Assembly (NCBI GenBank): GCA_035947555.1
Contig: DASZJZ010000215.1
Coordinates: 1-8,903 of the forward strand
Source: JACVRW01 sp035947555
GTDB taxonomy: Bacteria; Actinomycetota; Thermoleophilia; Solirubrobacterales; Thermoleophilaceae
Reading direction: 5' to 3'
DNA length: 8,903 nt
Shown one piece after another: positions 5,250 through 8,903 of the stretch. The position numbers and the translations under genes were made by a program. Every line of letters begins with the position of its first letter. Position 1 is the stretch's first letter. The notes under the pieces are model-generated. The model was given only the letters and a program-made list of their open reading frames with translations, made no database searches and was not told the DNA's origin.

Positions 5250-6415
5250 GGCGGCCACGGCCGACCATCCGGGCGCGCCTGACGGCGCTCTACGCCACGC
5301 TGGTGGCTCTCTCCACCGGCGCCCTTCTCGCGGTGAGCTACTGGCTGCTCGGCCGCCACTTCGACCGCACCCTGCCCGAGCCGCTCGCCAAGGACGCGCT
5401 CGAGGAGGTTGCGCTCCAGTACGCGATCGCCTTCGCGGGCGTGCTGCTGGTTGCGGCCGCGGTGGGGTGGCTCGTCGCGGCGCGGGTGCTCGCGCCGCTG
5501 AAGCGCATCAGCGGGACCGCGCGGCGCGTGTCGGAGGAGCGGCTCGGCGAGCGCATCCCGGTGGGCGGGCCCCAGGATGAGCTGCGCGAGCTGGGGGAGA
5601 CGCTGAACTCGATGCTCGACCGGCTCGCGGCGTCGTTCGACGCGCAGCGGCGGTTCGTGGCGAACGCGAGCCACGAGCTTCGCAGCCCGCTCACCGTGAT
5701 CCGCTCGGAGGCCGAGGTCGCGCTCGCCAACCCGGAGCCGGACCTCGACGAGATGCGCGCGATGGCCGAGTCGGTTGTGCACGCGAGCCGGCGCACCGAG
5801 GCGCTGCTGGCGAGCCTCCTGATCCTCGCACGGAGCCAGCGCGGTTTGCTGCGGAGTGAGCCGGTGGACCTGGCCGCGGTGGTGGAGTCGGCGGTGGCGG
5901 GCGCCGGGAGAGCAGCGGAGGACGAGGGGGTGAAGCTGCGGACCGCGCTGGAGGCGGTCACCGTGGACGGCGACGCGGCTCTCTTGGAGCGGCTGGCGGC
6001 CAACCTGATCGAGAACGGCGTGCGCTACAACCGGCCGGGCGGGTTCGTCGACGTAGGGGTCAGACCCCTTGAGTCGACCCCGCTCAAGGGGTCTGACCCC
6101 TGTGCGGAGCTGCGGGTGGAGAACAGCGGCCCGCCGGTCCACAGCGAAGCGGCCGACCGGCTGGCCGAGCCGTTCGAGCGACTGCAGAGAGAGGCCGATG
6201 CCCGCGGAGCGGGCCTCGGCCTCTCGATCGTCCGCGCCGTCAGCGAAGCCCACCGCGGCTCGCTGACGATCGAGCCGCGCGCCGAGGGCGGCCTGGTGGT
6301 GTCGGTGCGGCTGCCGCGCGCCGCGGCGGCCGGGGAGGCTAGAGCTGGCTCCGCTCGTACGAACGGTGCCGCTCGGGCTTCGGACAGTCCCGCTTCTTCG
6401 GTGTCTCGTCCCTGA
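5246..6415 (+). CDS. Two-component sensor histidine kinase with a repeat insertion in its ATPase domain
   Basis: This 389-residue membrane kinase is the partner of the preceding regulator. Order of parts: membrane helix 1 (about 12-35), an outside loop of only about 22 residues, membrane helix 2 (about 59-79), HAMP linker, HisKA with H143 in FVANASHELRSPLTVI, then HATPase_c with the N box NLIENGVRYN (N253, N257), G1 region VENSGPPV and G2 GAGLGLSIV. The short outside loop suggests sensing in or near the membrane. The G1 box has N293 where D is usual; this variant is familiar in actinobacterial kinases, so activity is still likely. Residues 271-286 are encoded by a 47-base inverted repeat and look like an extra hairpin loop between two strands. 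The GTG start was chosen for its GTGA overlap with the regulator stop; a longer frame from 5129 would run through the regulator gene. The last 77 bases overlap the convergent small membrane gene. Confidence 0.94.
   Translation: MRRPRPTIRARLTALYATLVALSTGALLAVSYWLLGRHFDRTLPEPLAKDALEEVALQYAIAFAGVLLVAAAVGWLVAARVLAPLKRISGTARRVSEERLGERIPVGGPQDELRELGETLNSMLDRLAASFDAQRRFVANASHELRSPLTVIRSEAEVALANPEPDLDEMRAMAESVVHASRRTEALLASLLILARSQRGLLRSEPVDLAAVVESAVAGAGRAAEDEGVKLRTALEAVTVDGDAALLERLAANLIENGVRYNRPGGFVDVGVRPLESTPLKGSDPCAELRVENSGPPVHSEAADRLAEPFERLQREADARGAGLGLSIVRAVSEAHRGSLTIEPRAEGGLVVSVRLPRAAAAGEARAGSARTNGAARASDSPASSVSRP
6055..6101. repeat. 47-base nested inverted repeat (REP-like) inside the kinase gene
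   Basis: The left arm AGGGGTCAGACCCCTTGAG (6055-6073) and right arm CTCAAGGGGTCTGACCCCT (6083-6101) are perfect 19-base reverse complements around a 9-base centre. Each arm also holds its own smaller palindrome, GGGGTC-A-GACCCC, so four GGGGTC half-sites are present. GTAG, the tetranucleotide that often precedes REP elements, overlaps the left edge (6053-6056). The element is read in frame as part of the kinase. No transposase is in the window. Confidence 0.75.
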
Positions 6416-6554
6416 CCTGCTTCACGACAGGGCGGTCGGCGGCGTCCGCGAGCTTGGCGTCCACCTGTGTGAGGCCGTGAACGCCCGTGCCGAACAGCGC
6501 CACGCCGGCGGCTGCGATCGTCCCGATGGCGGCGGCCCTCACGAGTGGGGACAT
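6339..6554 (-). CDS. Small single-pass membrane protein, unknown function
   Basis: This 71-residue protein has one hydrophobic helix near the N-terminus (about 7-28, RAAAIGTIAAAGVALFGTGV) and a charged tail rich in Lys, Arg, Asp and Pro with a single Cys (C57 in KKRDCPKPERHR). It may be an uncleaved signal anchor with the tail outside the cell. I do not recognise the family. Support for reality is the TAATG overlap: its ATG shares one base with the stop of the reductase gene, so it would be translated by coupling as the last gene of that operon. Its 3' part overlaps the end of the convergent kinase gene by 77 bases, which is unusual and would make the two 3' ends antisense to each other. Alternatively the frame is chance, but hydrophobic helix, charged tail and exact coupling together argue against that. 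Confidence 0.6.
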   Translation of the reverse strand: MSPLVRAAAIGTIAAAGVALFGTGVHGLTQVDAKLADAADRPVVKQVRDETPKKRDCPKPERHRSYERSQL

Positions 6555-7393
6555 TAGCGGGCCAGAGCCGAGGCGATCACCGCATCCTCCCAGGCCATGC
6601 CGGTGCTCTTGAAGAGGCGCGGGCGGCCGGTTGCCGCGGCGGCCTCGCCTCGGACGAGCTCGGCGAGCGTCACGAGCTCGTCCTCCGAGGTCGCGCCGGC
6701 CCCGATCGCCAGGATGACGTCGCCGGCCTCCCTCAACGCGGACGCCCGCGACTCGACCACGACCGTGGCGCGGCGCGCCAGGGCGTCGTCGGTCTCTCGG
6801 GCCGCCGGCTCATGGGAGCCGATCGCCACCACGGCCGCGTGGTCCGCCACCAAGGCGCCGTCGAAGAGGGGCTCCCGGGCCGTCGTGCAGCAGCAGATGA
6901 CGTCGGCGCCCGCGACGAGGTCGCTCAGGTCCCCGTGCGCGCGGCCGACCATGTCCACGCGGTCGATCGGCCGGACGGCCCGCATGGCCTCGACGTGGGC
7001 ATTCGCCTGCGGGCCGCGGCCGAACACGAGTAGGCGCCGGGCGTCCGGCACGGCGAGGTGGCGGACGGCGAGCGCGGAGACCGCGGCGGTGCGGACGTTC
7101 GTGAGGGCGATCCCGTCGACCACGGCGGCGGGCGCGAGCGTCTCGCCATCGAAGACGACGCATACGCCTTGGATGCGCGGCTCGCCGCCGACGGTGACGA
7201 GCTTCACGACCGGGTCGCGCGCCGCGCCGGACGGCATCAGGAGGAGCTCGCCGCCGTCGAGCTCGAGTGCGGTACGCGCAGGGTCGGCCTCGGGGTCGAG
7301 TCCGGCGAGGAGGGCCGCCTCGAGCGCGTCGACCGCCTCCAATGGGCGCAGGCGCTGCGCGACATCGGCCGCGTCGAGGAAGGGCAGGCTCAT
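6554..7393 (-). CDS. Ornithine cyclodeaminase/mu-crystallin family enzyme, probable Delta1-pyrroline-2-carboxylate reductase
   Basis: This 279-residue NAD(P)-dependent enzyme is somewhat shorter than the usual 310-350. Family marks are the substrate-side lysine in DPVVKLVTVGG (K64), LTNVRTAAVSALAVRHLA (R101), the Rossmann motif VFGRGPQANAH (G125-x-G127-x2-A130), ADVICCCTTAREPLF and VAIGSHEPAARETD. The family includes ornithine cyclodeaminase, alanine dehydrogenase and ketimine reductases; sequence motifs alone do not decide. The neighbouring gene encodes a probable trans-3-hydroxy-L-proline dehydratase, whose product cyclises to Delta1-pyrroline-2-carboxylate, and family members encoded beside such enzymes (LhpI type) reduce that compound to L-proline. 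That role is therefore inferred from context. The ATG overlaps the stop of a 28-codon mini-ORF as ATGA, and no Shine-Dalgarno sequence is seen. Its TAA overlaps the next start as TAATG. Confidence 0.88.
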   Translation of the reverse strand: MSLPFLDAADVAQRLRPLEAVDALEAALLAGLDPEADPARTALELDGGELLLMPSGAARDPVVKLVTVGGEPRIQGVCVVFDGETLAPAAVVDGIALTNVRTAAVSALAVRHLAVPDARRLLVFGRGPQANAHVEAMRAVRPIDRVDMVGRAHGDLSDLVAGADVICCCTTAREPLFDGALVADHAAVVAIGSHEPAARETDDALARRATVVVESRASALREAGDVILAIGAGATSEDELVTLAELVRGEAAAATGRPRLFKSTGMAWEDAVIASALAR

Positions 7394-7476
7394 CGTGGCG
7401 GCTCGAAGGACGAGAGGCTCATCGGGGCGCTCCCGGTGGCGCCGCGCTCACCGCCTCCATATGCAGGCGGGCTCAT
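7390..7476 (-). CDS. 28-residue bridging mini-ORF between the dehydratase and reductase genes
   Basis: The frame begins MSPPAYGGGERG and ends SFEPPR. Its ATG (7476-7474) overlaps the dehydratase TGA as ATGA, and its TGA (7392-7390) overlaps the reductase ATG as ATGA, so the ORF exactly fills the gap of 79 bases. It could be a leader-type peptide whose translation carries ribosomes from one gene to the next, or a chance frame. Its codons (CCT, GCA, TAT, GGA, GGT) are less GC-biased than those of its neighbours. The sequence CGATGAGCC occurs at all three junction sites around it (dehydratase stop, internal Met19, reductase start). No domain is recognisable. Confidence 0.35.
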   Translation of the reverse strand: MSPPAYGGGERGATGSAPMSLSSFEPPR

Positions 7477-8444
7477 CGCAGCACGAAGCCCGTTCCCAGC
7501 GGGTCGCGGGGGTCGAGCACGAAGCGGTGCTCGCCCGTGCGGAACGCCGTTCCCTCCACTTCGGTGAGCAAGCCGTCCGGCGCGTCTCCGATCGCCCGCG
7601 CGTGAAAGGTCGTACCGGCGATCGAGTCGTTGCGCCACGTCTGGCCGGCGGCGAGCACGCCGTCGTCCACCAGCAGCGCCGTCCGCGCCGACGTCGCAGA
7701 CCCGGTGGGCGACCGGTCCACCTCCCCGTCCGCGAAGATCGCCACATTGCGGTGATGGAGCGGGCCGAGCTCCTCGTAGATCACCGTGCCGTAGATGCCG
7801 GACAGCCGCTCGTCACTCGGGTGGCGCGCGACCTCGCTCCCCTCGAGCGCCCGCTTGACCTCCCGGCCGGCCGCGATCAGCTCGGCGAGGTCACCCGGCG
7901 CCACCCCCAGCCCGAGGCGACCAGCGGGGACGAACGCGTAGAAGGCGCCGCCGAAGGCCACGTCGACCTCCACCTCGCCCGCGTGGACGCCGCGCGCCAC
8001 CACGAAAGAGGGGACGTTGCGGAACGCGACGGCCTCGACCGCTCCGCGCCAGCGCCGTACCCGGGCGACCACCCGGCCGGACGGAACGTCGATGGTCACG
8101 TCCACGTCGCCGTCGGCCGGCGCCGCCACGCGCCCGCACTCCACCGCCCAAGCCCCGAGCGCGATCGTGCCGTGCCCGCACGCCGTGGAGTAGCCGTCCT
8201 TGTGCCAGAACAGCACGCCGAGGTCGGCGCCATCATCGTCGGGCGGCACGAGGAAGCCGCCGTACATGTCGGCATGCCCGCGCGGCTCGTGGCAGAGGAG
8301 CCGGCGCACGCGGTCGACCTCCTCCGACCGGGCGGCGTGCTCGCGCCGCTCGGCGACGGTCGCGCCCGGCACCTCCACAACTCCCTCCTCGACGATCCGA
8401 AACGGCTCCCCGGCCGTGTGGTAGTCGGTGGCCGCGATCTCCAC
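7473..8444 (-). CDS. Proline racemase-family enzyme, probable trans-3-hydroxy-L-proline dehydratase
   Basis: This 323-residue protein is of normal family length. The N-terminus has YHTAGEPFRIV and later EPRGHADMYGGFLVPP, both conserved. The first active-site motif is TACGHGTIALG with C89. The second is DRSPTGSATSAR, where T247 stands in place of the second catalytic Cys. In this family Cys/Cys enzymes are proline racemases or hydroxyproline 2-epimerases, while Cys/Thr enzymes are trans-3-hydroxy-L-proline dehydratases, giving Delta1-pyrroline-2-carboxylate with loss of water. The downstream ornithine cyclodeaminase-family gene fits the next step to L-proline. The GTG start at 8444 gives the expected N-terminus; no Shine-Dalgarno sequence and no -10 at leaderless distance are seen, so it may be read from an upstream promoter or share a transcript with the VWA gene 61 bases upstream. 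Confidence 0.92.
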   Translation of the reverse strand: MEIAATDYHTAGEPFRIVEEGVVEVPGATVAERREHAARSEEVDRVRRLLCHEPRGHADMYGGFLVPPDDDGADLGVLFWHKDGYSTACGHGTIALGAWAVECGRVAAPADGDVDVTIDVPSGRVVARVRRWRGAVEAVAFRNVPSFVVARGVHAGEVEVDVAFGGAFYAFVPAGRLGLGVAPGDLAELIAAGREVKRALEGSEVARHPSDERLSGIYGTVIYEELGPLHHRNVAIFADGEVDRSPTGSATSARTALLVDDGVLAAGQTWRNDSIAGTTFHARAIGDAPDGLLTEVEGTAFRTGEHRFVLDPRDPLGTGFVLR

Positions 8445-8505
8445 GGACGCAGTCTCGCCGCTCAGCTGACGATGCGCAGCGCGGTGCAGGAGGGGTTCTG
8501 TGAAA
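8445..8505 (-). other. 61-base spacer between the partial VWA gene and the dehydratase gene
   Basis: Both flanking genes are on the minus strand. No hairpin with a T-run, no -10 hexamer at leaderless distance and no Shine-Dalgarno sequence is visible, so it is undecided whether the dehydratase operon has its own promoter here or is read through from the VWA gene. Confidence 0.3.
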
Positions 8506-8903
8506 TCAGGGCAGGCGGCCGAACCAGCGCAGCGACAGCGCTCCGCCCAGCAGCAGGAAGGCGGCCGCTCCTCCCACGAAGGCGGCCGTCACCTCGCGGC
8601 GTTCCTCGCGGGTCGCCACCTGCGAGCCGAGCCGCTCGTAGACCGTGGCGAGCTCGTCGCCGGCGTTGGCGCTGAAGGTTCGGGCTCCGCTGATCGTGGC
8701 CACGCGGCGCATCGTCTCGCGGTCCGGCGGCACCGACCTGGTCACCGTGGAGCCGTCGCGAGCCTCGACCTCGATCGTCCCGCTGTCCGTCCCGAACGCC
8801 ACCGTGTAGATCGGGATGCGCAGGCGCGCCGCCTCGCGTGCCACGCCCAGCGGGTTGCGGCCGTGGGTCGAGGTGCCGTCGGAGAGGAGGATCACCGCCG
8901 CGG
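8506..8903 (-). CDS. VWA-domain membrane protein, C-terminal part; 5' end outside window
   Basis: The frame is open to the right edge, so only about 132 C-terminal residues are seen. They cover the second half of a VWA domain (VILLSDGTSTHGRNPL, then IPIYTVAFGT), a stretch with PPDRETMRRVATISGARTF, and a C-terminal membrane helix (FVGGAAAFLLLGGALSL) ending WFGRLP. The order of segments matches the VWA protein at 1607-2548 one for one, including YERLGSQVATREERREVTAAF against YEDLGSRVATEEEQREITGAF and the final RLP, so the two are paralogues. The N-terminal DxSxS part of the metal site lies outside the window. Two BatA/BatB-like genes are often side by side after MoxR and DUF58; here about 6 kb separates them. 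A second MoxR/DUF58 set may lie upstream of this gene. Confidence 0.88.
   Translation of the reverse strand, partial: AAVILLSDGTSTHGRNPLGVAREAARLRIPIYTVAFGTDSGTIEVEARDGSTVTRSVPPDRETMRRVATISGARTFSANAGDELATVYERLGSQVATREERREVTAAFVGGAAAFLLLGGALSLRWFGRLP

Noticed and set aside
6597..8675. 692-codon plus-strand open frame opposite the reductase and dehydratase
   Set aside because: Both minus-strand genes have intact family motifs; the plus frame has none and runs across gene borders.

Overview
The window is GC-rich bacterial DNA with strong G/C bias at third codon positions, frequent GTG starts, stop/start overlaps between operon genes and almost no Shine-Dalgarno sequences. Together with an actinobacterial-style two-component system, this suggests an actinomycete-like genome. 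My guess, from gene character only, is class Thermoleophilia (Solirubrobacterales or Gaiellales); no database comparison was possible.

Left part (1-1042, plus strand): the 3' end of a primary sigma factor gene (rpoD/sigA family), then a short gene for a zinc-ribbon plus HNH nuclease-like protein, then tRNA-Asn(GTT). The HNH gene has no visible ribosome binding site. A perfect palindrome matching the GAAC-N4-GTTC core of Gram-positive LexA (SOS) boxes sits directly on its apparent -10 element. A gap of 564 bases without a convincing gene follows (1043-1606); it contains one good stem-loop.

Middle part (1607-4517, minus strand): a compact operon read right to left, MoxR-type AAA+ ATPase, soluble DUF58 protein, membrane-anchored von Willebrand factor A (VWA) protein. 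The genes are joined by two GTGA stop/start overlaps. This is the conserved MoxR-DUF58-VWA module, thought to act in envelope-related chaperoning or stress. It diverges across about 78 bases from a plus-strand OmpR/PhoB-type response regulator and its sensor kinase (4596-6415), also joined by a GTGA overlap. The kinase gene carries a 47-base inverted repeat, REP-like, inserted in frame in its ATPase domain.

Right part (6339-8903, minus strand): a proline racemase-family enzyme whose second active-site Cys is Thr, the hallmark of trans-3-hydroxy-L-proline dehydratases, then an ornithine cyclodeaminase/mu-crystallin-family enzyme that would reduce the resulting Delta1-pyrroline-2-carboxylate to L-proline. 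These form a likely two-step hydroxyproline-to-proline route. A 28-codon mini-ORF bridges the two genes with ATGA overlaps at both ends, and a 71-residue single-pass membrane protein follows through a TAATG overlap. The window ends inside a second VWA gene that is a clear paralogue of the first.

Three apparent transcription units (HNH gene, MoxR operon, two-component operon) each have a TAnnnT hexamer exactly 7 bases before the start codon. This is the geometry expected of leaderless mRNAs.
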